Below are positions 23,529-34,324 of a stretch of DNA of 64,000 bases, in pieces. The position numbers were made by a program, and so were the translations under genes. Origin of the DNA: Alligator mississippiensis (lineage: Eukaryota > Chordata > Crocodylia > Alligatoridae); the NCBI RefSeq assembly GCF_030867095.1, contig NC_081828.1, forward strand, positions 49,453,434-49,517,433, read 5' to 3'. The notes beneath the pieces were generated by a model. That model was not told where the DNA came from and did no database searches. It saw nothing but the letters and a program-made list of their open reading frames with translations. Every line of letters begins with the position of its first letter. The stretch's first letter is position 1.

Positions 23529-26500
23529 AATACCCTCTTTGGAAGGGAAGATAGAGTCTGGGGGGTTGCAATTGAGAATAGGATCAGACTGGCCATCAAA
23601 GGCTTTAAAATGTACTGTTGGTGGGAGTTATTTTTAGCCGCCTTATTTTGTACTTGTGATTTTAAGGATTATGGGGCCAGGTACCCTATCCTGGAGATAA
23701 GAGGCAGCTTTTTGACCCCGAGTGTCAAACATTGCATAGGCACACCTAAGAAGATGGAATGGACATGGAATCCTGCAAGATTCCTGAGAGACAGAACTGG
23801 GCACCACAAATCTCTCCTGAGATACCTACTGCAAGTCTTGATTGATCTGGTATCCTTGAGTCCTCCAGCCCATTTCCCTGTGAGGGGACAGCAGGACTGT
23901 AATGGACCTAGACTTCCTCAGGCCCATAAGTAATGAGCATGGTGGGTATAGGACAAGGTCATCCATGTGTTTGGTCTTGATTATTCTGTGTTACGAGTGT
24001 GTTGTGGATGGCTGCATGGAGTGATAATGGAATGTGGGTCGTTTTACCTTTAGCTCATTGTTTCAAACCCAACTTGAGAAAGTGGCTCTGGCTTGGCATA
24101 GCAGGTTATGCACTAGTAGAGGCATGAGATTGATTCTAGAGCTAGAAATGCAAACCAATAACCTGACAATGCTTTTGGGCCCTCCGTCCATAGGCGTGGA
24201 GAGTCTAAAACATATGGAAACTAGGGACCCAATCCAAGATGCTATAAAACAGTGAAGCTCTACTGAGTGCAAGGGGCTTTTGCCACTTCACACCAGAGTG
24301 GAATATGCCTATCATGTTTGGGATACTATGACTGTTTAAACCCTCATTCTATCATGGCTACATGCCCTCTCCTCTCAGCTCACCCAGCCAGCAGTGCAAT
24401 GAAAGGCACCATTAGGTGCCATAAGTTCTCTGAGGTGCAGGGTTCAGGACAGCAACTGCTTAAGAGGGGAAGAGAGAGGGGAAGAGCTATTTCTAGCAAC
24501 AGGCTAGAACTGAGGGATAGTTTGAATCCAAGCTTTGCCAATCTCACTGCCTAAGAAAGAAAACGGCAGAACATCCGTGTTCCAGACTGGATGCCAGATC
24601 TCATTGCCCAAAAAGACAGTCAGGGAGTCAAAACAATCTTATCTGCCTCTTTGCAAAGCCCGAGAGGCTCATTTGAGGAAAAGATATTCAAGTGCTCCTG
24701 GGGAAACAAGATGCCCCGCAGCACTTCCCCATTCGCTCCTTCCAAGTAGATGTCAGAGGAGCTCTCGCTCCTCCTGCTGCAGTCTTTTCTGGCACACTGG
24801 GGAGCACAATCCATCTTTGCAGCTGGACAGACTGCGGTTTCGTGAAGTCAATGAGCTAATACGAGATCCTTTCTAGCCACTTGACATCAGCATCCTTTCT
24901 CCAGCAGCCTGAGATGGATTGTTTAAAAACAGGATGATAATTGAGTGAGCAGGGAGAGCTGAGACGCAGGCCTTTCCTGACAGCTTCCCGGATATTGCCT
25001 TGCCTGCAAGGGCACTGACGGGAAAGCACATCCAGATGGGCATCCAGATCGGCTGCTGGGCTTCTTTGTGCGTCAGTCCACGGTTCGAATACGAGATAGC
25101 TGAGCACGGGTGGTTGCCCAGCAACGGCATGACTTCTAAAGTGCTGTGGGATCATGAGGCTACAACTTTGGGGGGCTTGGCAGTCGTTACTAGGCCTGGG
25201 GCTTATCGCTTAGCAAGTGCCCATTGACAACAGCAAAGAATCCACATGCCAGGAAAATCCACCCTTCCCAGGGAGAACAGGCAATTTGCCGCCCTCTCCC
25301 ATGCAGAGAAGAATAAGAGCTGCTGGGGCTGAGTGCCTGAAAATGAGGTGGGTCGCTGCCCAGCATCAGCCTCCCAGCTCTTGCCCCTCTCCAGGAGGAT
25401 GGAGACAGCAGGGAAGAGGACCACTATCTTTTTTGCCAGGTTGCCAATGTAAGATGTGGAGAGAAAGTTATTACAGGCTCAGGAGCAGGTGCTAATTGTC
25501 CTTTCTCAAAGATAACCACACAAATTCTGTTTAATAAACAAGAATTGAGCCGGGGGGGGAGTGGTCTGGCTTCTGTATGGTATCTTCAGATAGGGACTTA
25601 ACTTGCCCCAGCCTCCAGGCCCATCAGGAAAGGTCTTCCTCATGTCAATGACAGTGAGAAAGACTTTTTTTTACACTGAATAAGGAGCTTTGTTAGGATA
25701 AGGCACACAGAGCCATTCCCCAGGCTGCTCTCTTTCTCCTTTTCTTTGTAACGTGTCTGCACAGAACCCCTTCCAGCCTAGCTTTCCCCTGCAGATTTGG
25801 CGTTACGGTACCCTGCTGGACATGGGTGTTTATTTCTTTTTGTTTTCTGCTCTCTCCTCCCCTGTGCCCTTTGTCATGTATTTAATTGGAGGCCTGATCC
25901 TGTGACTGGCTGAGTAATCACAAGTCCCAATGACTTTGGTGAGTTAGAGGTACGCAGCACTGCTTCAAAGCTAAACCTTAGGGATCATCATCACTAGAAT
26001 AAGAAGGGATATGCATATGTGTGTGTGTGCACATATGTGTGTGTTAAGTGTGTACTAGCTAATGTGTTTAAATCCTCTGTGTAAAAATACAATTTGTTTA
26101 CAACATATGCCAGCTGGTAAGGATCAAACCTAGGTTTCTGACCGGGATCAATCTCTGCCAGAGTTCATCCCTATAAGTACAATTTGAATGACAGAGTACA
26201 AATGCTCCAGGGACCCTAGACACATGTTCTGGTTTCCTACCCATGCTAAAGCCCATGGGCAGATCCAGGGTTTAGCAAAACGGGGTGTAACACACTGCCT
26301 ATTAGACCATGGGGGACTGAGGGCAAGGTATGGCTGGAGCCCCCAGGTCAGCAGGTGACAGTTGGGAGCCAAGCAGAAAGCAGGCACATGAAGGAAGGAG
26401 GAGGGGGAGATGGGATGACCACGGTCTCTGGGTGACCTACAGGCAGGGGAATAAGGGGGGCCCAAAACCACTTCTGACCCACTTCAGCCAAGGGCTAGCC

Positions 26501-27168
26501 AGAAGTAGGTTCTGGGAAGCAAAATCTGCATGCCACCACTATGTCCAGCTGATCCAGGCTCCCTACACAGCTATATCCTTCAGGGCAGGGCAGGAGTGGG
26601 GCACAAGCAGCTTTGGGATTACCCCCCTGCTTGCATCAGCTAGGGACAGCAGTGGCAACAGTGTGTAAGTTCCTCTTCTCAGCCTTCAGGGGACACCTGC
26701 AGGGAAGGGGCAAGCAGGGAGCAGACTCTGGGAGGAGGAACCTGTATGCTGCCACTGGTGTTCCCAGATGAGCCTGGTACCCTGTTCAGCAGCAGCCTGT
26801 GGCTGGAGCAGAGCAGAAACAACTCTGGGGCTCCCCCTGCACCCAAATCAGCCAGCAGCAGCAGCAGAAGTGAGTGTGACCACATCCCCCTGGATCTGCC
26901 TCTGTTAGATTGTCTTTACTGCTGTTGTTACTGGTGTTAGTTAGATTCAGCTAACATAGGTACTCTAGCACGTTACAAATCACAGCTCCATTTTTCTGTG
27001 TAGACATAACTATGTGGTAGGGTTAATACATTGGCTCTTCCATCTTAGACAACATGTGATAAAATGCCTTTTATCTTACAGGCATGCTTTAAACTGTCTA
27101 GCATGGCACCAACAGCAATCTAACCATGGTAGAATGGAGCCCCGTACACCCTGAAAACACTGTGATAG
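23529..27168. other. Intergenic, nothing recognised
   Basis: No supported gene. A short palindromic repeat fragment is likely at 25886-25980 (AGGCCTGATCCTGTGACTGG, CCCAATGACTTTGGTGAG). Short (TG) runs occur around 26018-26044. 26320-26900 is GC-richer with scattered open frames that show no family resemblance. Confidence 0.55.
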
Positions 27169-27379
27169 TGTAGCAGGCTTACCTTTTCGGAGCTTGGGTT
27201 GAGTCCCAGGATCGAGGGTCTGCTGTTTGATTGGTGGAGCCCGCCCTCCAATCTGGAGGCAGAACAAGGGAAGCAATGCCCCGCCCTTTTCTGAAGGGAT
27301 GGGGCAAGGAGCAGCTGGACCTGAATTGGAACTGTGCCAGCCAGGTCCGGAGAACTTTGGGGGTGGAGCCCCTGAAGAG

Positions 27380-27387
27380 TATAAAAG
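27380..27387 (+). promoter_or_regulatory. TATA box of the probable LTR promoter
   Basis: TATAAAAG followed by GGGAGCATGC in a GC-rich setting, about 210 bases from the left end of the LTR. Activity is inferred only. Confidence 0.55.
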
Positions 27388-28528
27388 GGGAGCATGCTGG
27401 GCACAGTGGGATTGAGGATGAGGGACAGCAAGGGGAGAGGAGCTCCAGAGATGGCCATCCTTGGGACCCCGCTTGAGCTTCAGTGGTGCACGAACTGGCA
27501 CGTGGGGATCAAGCTCTAGGAGCTGCTCGAGGCAGCTTGAGCCTGTGAACCCAGCAAGCAGCTGGGCAGTTGGTGTGCAGACCGGCACACAAAGAGCAGG
27601 CCCTGGGAGCAGCTTGAGGCTACTCAGGCCCCACACCGTGTGCAGATCAGTGCATGGAGAATCTGCCCTGGGAGCAGCTTGTGGCTGCTTGGGCCTTACC
27701 TGGTGCATGGGTCAGTGCACGGAGGACCTGCCTGGGAGCATCTTGCTCAAGTTAGCCCCGGCCCTAAGCTGAGTGACTGGAACCCTGCAGTGCAGCTCCA
27801 CCTTTAACTAAAAGAGCCCTGGTGCCCAGAGCAGGGCCCGGGAAAGGGAGGACCCCCAGTGTGAGACAGGGGAACTAGAGTCTCTAAGGATTCGACTCCT
27901 TCAATAGAGAGAGAGCCTTGGGCTGCCCATTGTATCGTGCCAGGCCATCAAGGAGAGCCGAAGGTGCCACTGGAGAGGGGCTCTTGTGGAATCAGCCTCC
28001 AGGGGATGAGTCTTGGCTGCTTCAGAGGGGAAACATGAGTTGCTGGGGAAGCGGGCCCCACATGGGAGGCGGGCACGGGACAGGAGGGTCTGCCACCTCC
28101 AGCCTCCTTTGTGGGAGGGGCATGTCCACATCCCAGGGCCCTAAAGGGGAGGGGCTCCAAGGACACCCCTCGGGGAGGTACTGAGTGCACTCCCTATTTT
28201 GGGTGATTGTTGTTGTGTCAAGGTCTATATAGCTATAAGTATTCTTTAAGGAAGTTTATGTGGTTTGTATGTTCTGAATCTGTTAATATGTATATTTGTA
28301 TTGTTACTTGGTAGGTCTAGGAAATATTATTAACTTATTTGGGTTATATAAGTTGATTCCCCATATGTGTTTATCGCGTTGTAACTTTATCTATCTTGTT
28401 CAATGTATTAATTATTATATATGTTGTAACTTATATGGTTTATGTGAATTGTGGAATATTATATGTAGTGTCATGTGCTAAGCTTTACTGTAAATATCTC
28501 ATGTTTTATCTTAAGTATTTATTATTGT

Positions 28529-28534
28529 AATAAA
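28529..28534 (+). terminator. Polyadenylation signal of the probable LTR
   Basis: AATAAA in an AT-rich tract, about 150 bases before the right end of the LTR. Confidence 0.45.
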
Positions 28535-28686
28535 TTGTATATAGTTAAGCACTTGGTCTTGGCCTGGCTCTGTAGAGAGGAGAGGGAACTGCTCTAGTAG
28601 CCGGCCCCTCCGTCAGCACCTTGCCTGACCCCCACCACTGTCATTGGAGGACAGGGGCACACAGCCCTGGGTGTACCCGGGCTACA

Positions 28687-29894
28687 ATAATAAAGAAGGC
28701 TGCTCTCTGGCTAATGGCAGGAGAAACAGGGCTCCCTTTTCCATAACTGTGGTCTTTAGCACAGGAATGGAGAACTGGTGTTCAAAGGCCATAGCTTCTG
28801 GTTTACAAGACCCCATTTCATGTGGTCAGGAGAGGTGGATAGACTGAAGAAGTACACGACAGAGTCACTGGGAAAGGAAACTGGTTCCAGAGAACATCTA
28901 GTGTCTGGGAGGAGGCAGATACAGGAAACACAAGCCATTGTTCCTTTAAGGGCCCAGAACCAGGAATCTTCTCCAGTGGGTTGGACAACCAGATGTTAGG
29001 ACTATTTGACTCACCTAGAAAAGACTAAGGCCAGTTTCTGTGGAAAGTACCCTGGAGAAAGAGCTCAACCAAGGCACAGTTCCAAGAAACAAGGCTGTGA
29101 AGATCCTGAATTTGAGAAGAGAGTTCATGGGCTAGAGATGGCAGGGCTATTAGCTTCTAGCTGAAGATGGAGAACTGTGGAACTCTGAATCTAAAAGCAG
29201 AGCTCTTCCAGAAGAGATGGTTCATCTGAAGATATCAGACGTCTAAGAGAAGGACCATCTGTGTCCTGTTCTAGAGACTAGGTAAAAGTGGATTATTCCT
29301 GCAGCTCAGAGGGAAACTGAGACAGGGTGTTTGCATGGCTGTATCAGGCCATGTGGTGATTCGCTGGGACAACTGCTGTCCATAAGCATCAGGAATACAT
29401 ATATGGCAGTCACCTCTGGAAGAGGTAATGTGGTAACAGTCTATGGCTTGGTGTGCACATTTAGATGCAAGTCATTATTATTTGTGGACTGATGGTCCAA
29501 CATTAAGGGCTTGTCTGTGTATAAAATGATTTGTTGGCATAACTGCCCTGATAGAGCTATACAGCAAACTGCCCTAGCAGAGACAAAGCTTATAACAGGA
29601 AGCATCTTTTCAGTGTTGTTTAAATCAGTTTCCTTATTTCATTCATGCTGGTAAAAAGATATTTTTTTTTATTCTTTATCTTTTTCTGGTAGGCTGTGTC
29701 TAAAAGAATGATGTTGGCTATGGCTGTGTATGTGTGTGTTGGGGAGGCTTAGCTTCCAGCTGACATGTTTATGCCTGCAAAACTATGAAAGTGTCAATAT
29801 ACCAAGGTTTAATGACAATCTGGCCAGCTCCATGTAGCAAGAGGCTAAATAAGTGCACAGATTGAACTACAACATATGATTATTTCAGCTGTGA
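28687..29894. other. Intergenic, nothing recognised
   Basis: Purine-rich, unique-looking sequence after the LTR. No coding frame or repeat that I can name. Confidence 0.55.
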
Positions 29895-30248
29895 AATTGG
29901 AGCTCAGAGAACAGCAACAAAAATGATGAGGGAGATAGAGTGACTGACTTAGGAACAAAGATTAAAAGAGCTAAATATGTATAGCTTGGCTAAGATGAGG
30001 GACATGATAACAGTCTACAAATATTCAAAGGGTATTAACACCAAAGAAAGAACTGAACTGAGTGGTGGTGGTACAAAGGATGTAGCTAAGAGGAATAGGA
30101 TGCAATAAAGACAGGGAAGATTTGGGCTCAGTCCTGGCAGTAAGATCTATTAACCTGTGCAGCAGTCTCTCAGGAGAAGCAAAGGAAACCCCAATTTTCT
30201 TTGTTTGAAGCTAGACTAGAGAAAACGCTCCTAACAGCATGAGGAATG
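29895..30248 (+). mobile_element. Old CR1 LINE 3' fragment
   Basis: Decayed C-terminal ORF2 and 3' region: GCAACAAAAATGATGAGGGA, then TATAGCTTGGCTAAGATGAG and GTGCAGCAGTCTCTCAGGAG, in CR1 order. No open frame left. Confidence 0.75.
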
Positions 30249-30249
30249 A

Positions 30250-30490
30250 TGGGCTGGGGGTTAAGGTACTAGACCGGGACCCAGGAGATCTGGATGCAGT
30301 TCCTGGCTGTGTCCTAGCCACTCTCATTGTGACCTGCAGTAAGTCACTTATCCTATGTTTTGTTTCTCATCTGTTTAATAAAATAAAATAAATGGGGATG
30401 ATAATGTTTCTTTACTCTCATCCTTTGTCTATTTAGGCTGCTGTAAGTTCTTTGGGGCAGAGATTGTCCCTTTCTAGGTACCTGTTCAAT
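30250..30490 (+). mobile_element. MIR-like SINE, nearly full length
   Basis: tRNA-like head (GGTTAAGGTACTAGACCGGG, GATGCAGTTCCTGGCTGTG), core (GTAAGTCACTTATCC, TTTCTCATCTGT, AATGGGGATGATAATG) and 3' unit (GTAAGTTCTTTGGGGCAGAG) in order. A small AAATA-type expansion sits in the middle. Confidence 0.85.
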
Positions 30491-30785
30491 CTCTGGCAAC
30501 ATGGGGTTTTTGGGTTCTACTGTGATACAACCAGGAAAGGGACCAATCCTCTTGGGGGGTGGTAGGGAGAGGCACTGCAAGAAGGAACAGATCTGGGGCT
30601 AGATACAGCCATGCACTCTTGCTGCTCTATACCATTCCTGCAGTGAGCATTTTCTGTAACTGGTTTAATGTTAAGTTGGGTTTGCAGCTGCTTTGTATCT
30701 TTAGAGCAGGACAAAGCAGCTATAATGACTGGGCTGGTGAGTCTGGTCTCAGCTTTCTAAACTAGAAAGGAAATAATGGACCAAA

Positions 30786-30950
30786 TTGTTAGAATCCTAG
30801 AATCCCAGAAAAATAGGGACCTCAAGAAGTCATCTAGTCCAACCCCCAGCTCAAGGCAGGATGATCTCAGACAAATGTTTTTTTAATCTGCACTTAATAA
30901 CTTCCCAGTGCAAGAGCTTCTATCACTTCTCTAGATAATCAGACCATCCT
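30786..30950 (-). mobile_element. CR1 LINE 3' end fragment
   Basis: Begins with tail-like TTAGAATCCTAGAATCCCAG and the conserved GGGACCTCAAGAAGTCATCT, AGTCCAACCCCCAGCTCAAG. Confidence 0.88.
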
Positions 30951-31359
30951 CTGCTTTTTCAGCTTTCACCAGAAAATATGCTCCAGCAACACAATTCCAT
31001 CAGTTCCTTGCCAGAGTAACAGCCATGATGAGACCATCAAGACCATCAAATTGGCAATCAAGTCTGGCTGTATACTTTTTAAGACCCCAGCCCTCACTGG
31101 GTACACTACTCTGCTCTAAGGAGTAGTACTACGTGAAGATCAATGTTCAGCACATCACTTTATGTTCTAGCAAAAGGCACTCTTGCACTGTGGAGATGAA
31201 AGAAGTAGAAGAACCTAACTAGAGTAACTATCAAATAATCTTCAGAGCACAGAGCTACCAGAGCATTAAACAGTACACATGACAAAAATACCCTGCAGTC
31301 TGTGTAGCTTGCTTCACCGACAGAGCTTAAAACTGCACAAATGTTTAAAACAGCCTGAG

Positions 31360-31440
31360 CAGCCCTGTGAAGAAGAAATTGTTATCTCCACATTACAAAT
31401 GGAGTCACCAAGGCACTTAGAGATCAAAGTAACATTTTTA
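31360..31440 (-). mobile_element. MIR-like SINE core relic
   Basis: TTGTTATCTCCACATTACAA, then ATGGAGTCACCAAGGCACTT, the reversed MIR core. Confidence 0.55.
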
Positions 31441-31463
31441 AGGTTAAGAAGTTGCCTTTTACA

Positions 31464-32172
31464 GATTTACAGATTCACAGAAGTTTAGGGCTGGAAGGGA
31501 CCCTGTGAGATCAACAGGTCCAAACCCCCTGCTCTGGGCAGGAAGGACTGCTGGGGTCTCCCTGGTGGGAGTCTATTCCAGAGTGTAGTCACACGAACCA
31601 TGAAGAATTTTTGCCTATATCTAGTCTGAAACCTTCTTCTAGGACTTTATGACCATTGCTCCTGGTTTTCCCCTGGGGCACTTTGGTAAATAATTGTTTG
31701 CCTAGCCCCTGATGCTCTCCCCTGATATATTTGCAAGCTGCCACCAAATCCCCCTGAAGTCTTCTCTTTTCTAGGCTGAACAGTCCCGTAACTGTCAGCT
31801 TTTCCTCATATGGCTTGCTCTTGAGGCCTCTAATCAGGCCTCAGTGGCTCTTCTCTGCACTCTCTCAAGCTTCTCCACATCCTTCCTGAAGTTCAGCACC
31901 CAGAACTGGATGCAGTACTCCAGCTGTGGCCTCACCAATGCCAAGTAGAGCAGGACAGTAACTTCCTTAGTTTTGCTTGAGATGCATTGGTTGCTGCATG
32001 CTAGTGTATTGTTTGCTGTGCTAACTGTAGCATCACACTGGTGGCTTATATTAATTTTATGGTCAATTATGACCCCCAGGTCCCTTTCAGTTGTGGTGCT
32101 AGCTAGCATAGCACCACCAAGCCTGTAAGTCTGTCACAGATTTTTCCTCCCCAGATGGAGCACTTTACACTT
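31464..32172 (-). mobile_element. CR1 LINE 3' fragment, about 0.7 kb
   Basis: Starts with an 8-mer tail (GATTTACAGATTCACAGAAG) and GGGCTGGAAGGGACCCTGTG, then the ORF2 C-terminal region. About 90 codons remain open on the minus strand (RDLGVIIDHKINISHQCDAT, LVRPQLEYCIQFW). Older than the copy at 16994. Confidence 0.93.
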
Positions 32173-33284
32173 CTTTGGACCATTGCATTACCAGATGGAA
32201 AATGACAGACTTAGTATTGGATGTTTTGGAGCTCTCTGAAATGGGCAGTGCCTCAATTAAACCATTGGATGAACACCATCAGCATATCTCATTATCTTAT
32301 TACAACCTCAATCAAGGATTACAACCTCAATCAAAACACTGCTGCACTGCAGGCTCTGGGTGAAAGGCCAAGCAGAGGTTAGTTTGGTCCAAAATCTCAG
32401 GTACACACACATCCTCTGGTGTGATGAAAGTCTTTATTGCTCCATAGTTTCCACTCACGGTCCAGGTTGTGTGTCCCCCTCCCTCCCCTCACTGCTCACA
32501 TTTCACATTGATTTATCATTTTATCTTCTGTCAACTTCACACTCTTCAGTATTGTAAGTAACAGGAGATGGAGAATTTCTTAAGTTGATCTGGTCAACAA
32601 GGCACTTAGATAATTGCCCCATCTTCTTGCTGTTCATTTTTTTTCTGAAAGCTAAGGGGCTACTTCCTCTGGCATAGCAAGAACATGGTTGCATGCTGTC
32701 TACTAGTCAGAGTCACTAGATGGACATATAGCACAGAAGAACTTCTAGATTTTATGATATCCCTTCTTCCCGCATTGGATCACTTTGCTCACGTGATAGA
32801 TTTTTGTGAGGTTGCTTTGTATTAGAGATGAGCCTACACCAAAGGACTTGCTCCTGCACTTTGAAACATCCATGGTTTTGAAGTTGTTTTGAATGTGGAG
32901 GTTTGGATTGGCCCATTATAGTGATAGGGGGCCAGTTGCACTCATGTTCAAACTCCAACCTACTGCCTTCAAAGATGGGCAGCCAGTGGGTTTCAGGTTT
33001 GGTGTGGACCAGTATGTTACTCTCGAATGCCTCCCACACCATGAGAGGCAAGAGTGTCTCTAATTTGAAAGACTCATTTTGGGAAGGTCCTGGAATTCAG
33101 ATTAAGCATGGAGATCCAGCTACTGTCCTTTAGTGCAAGGCCATCAGAATATAATTAGGTAAAGTATCACTTTTGGGAATATTTCATAAATATAGTTCAC
33201 ATAGTGAAATAATGAGAAAACAATACATAGGACAAACTACAGAAACATTTCCTATTGAACACACTTAAAAACATTCAATCTGGA
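32173..33284. other. Intergenic, nothing coding
   Basis: Unique-looking. A 19-bp tandem duplication (ATTACAACCTCAATCAAGG and a near copy) lies at about 32299-32336. Confidence 0.55.
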
Positions 33285-33410
33285 CTTGTAGTAGAGATGA
33301 TATCTTTTATTAGACCAACAAGTTTTTTGCAAATAAAAGATATCATCTCTACTATGCGCCCTGATTGCCTTTTCCTCTAGACCAATACAGCTACAACCTG
33401 GATACCTTAA
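33285..33410. repeat. Unclassified interspersed repeat, copy 2, with fold-back head
   Basis: The right part continues the family seen at 3150 (AATAAAAGATATCATCTCTA, TTGCCTTTTCCTCTAGACCA, ACAGCTACAACCTGGATACC). The left part is the same core in reverse orientation. Arms 33289-33311 and 33332-33354 are a perfect 23-bp inverted repeat around a 20-base loop. Confidence 0.85.
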
Positions 33411-33697
33411 AAATATTCAAGCACTTGGCTAGCAGTTTAGGGTAGGTCTGTAGCAAAATGTAGGTGTGAATGAAGCACAAGCTCACATACTTATTCCTGC
33501 TTAATCTATTTGCTTGGCTAACAAAATCTTGAAGGCAAAGCAGCATGCCCACATCACAATCTTTTTTCAGCTCTCTTCCCCTTCCTAATTAGATGAAACT
33601 AGCATGAGTATGCTAGTGTATGCTACAATTGTATGGAAAGCCATATACTGGGGAGGGTGCACATGAATGTGATAAGTCAAGAGGGGAATGTTGGTTT

Positions 33698-34324
33698 TAG
33701 TGTACAAGATTCTGTGGAATATGGTCTGAGAGTTCAGGAGCAAAGGACTAAGGGAGCGTTCTTCCTTGTGCACAGCATAAGAGGTGTGTGAGCCCCACCT
33801 CATTCCTTGCACCGCATAAAAATGATGGGGCAAGGAAGTTCAGTTCTGAAGGGGCCATGGCTTATTCCAAGTTGGAAGAAAAATGCCCAGAATGAGATCA
33901 GCTTAGCAGCTGGCAGCTATTTGTAACACCAGTTCACTGCATTACAGATCCAGAATCAGCAGCACTAGAGTCCCCTTCCTGAAATGGACCCACTAGCTCC
34001 AGCTTAAAGAAACACTTAACTCAAGTTAGAAATTTCTGTGTATGGACAGAAGTTGGGTTAGAGGCAAAACTTGAGTTAGAGCTGCAATGAAGAGAAGACA
34101 TAAGTTGAGAAAAGGTGGCTGTAAGTGTAGCAAAGTGTTTTTTTCAAGGGGCAAAGCTAATTGGGTATCAGCACTGACCAATTTTGGAAACTTTGTCTTC
34201 ACTACAAAGGATCACACCACTACAAAGGATCACACACCTCTCACGCTGTGTACAAGGAAGAAGGCTCCCTTAGACCTTTGCTTCTGAACTCTCAGACCAT
34301 ATTCCACAGAATCTTGTACGCTAA
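33698..34324. repeat. Inverted repeat pair, about 95-bp arms
   Basis: 33698-33791 and 34230-34324 are inverted copies, about 90 percent identical by eye (shared blocks include GAACTCTCAGACCATATTCC, ACAGAATCTTGTAC and TCACACACCTCT). About 440 bases separate them, including an 18-bp tandem repeat at 34201-34236. No transposase. Family unknown. Confidence 0.85.

Larger units (their letters stand above)
27169..28686 (+). mobile_element. Probable solo LTR of an endogenous retrovirus or LTR retrotransposon
   Basis: The element starts TGTAGC and ends GCTACA, perfect inverted 6-bp ends of the TG...CA type. It is flanked by ATAG and ATAA, a possible 4-bp target duplication with one mismatch. Inside are a TATA box (TATAAAAG, 27380-27387) in a GC-rich 5' part and an AT-rich 3' part with a polyadenylation signal AATAAA at 28529-28534. 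No gag, pol or env frame lies on either side and no primer-binding site follows the right end, so a recombined solo LTR is most likely. At 1518 bp it is long. The open frame of about 210 codons on the minus strand is a composition effect. Confidence 0.6.

Noticed and set aside
27076..27708. 210-codon minus-strand open frame
   Set aside because: Spans the left boundary and GC-rich part of the probable LTR; no retroviral or host domain in the translation.
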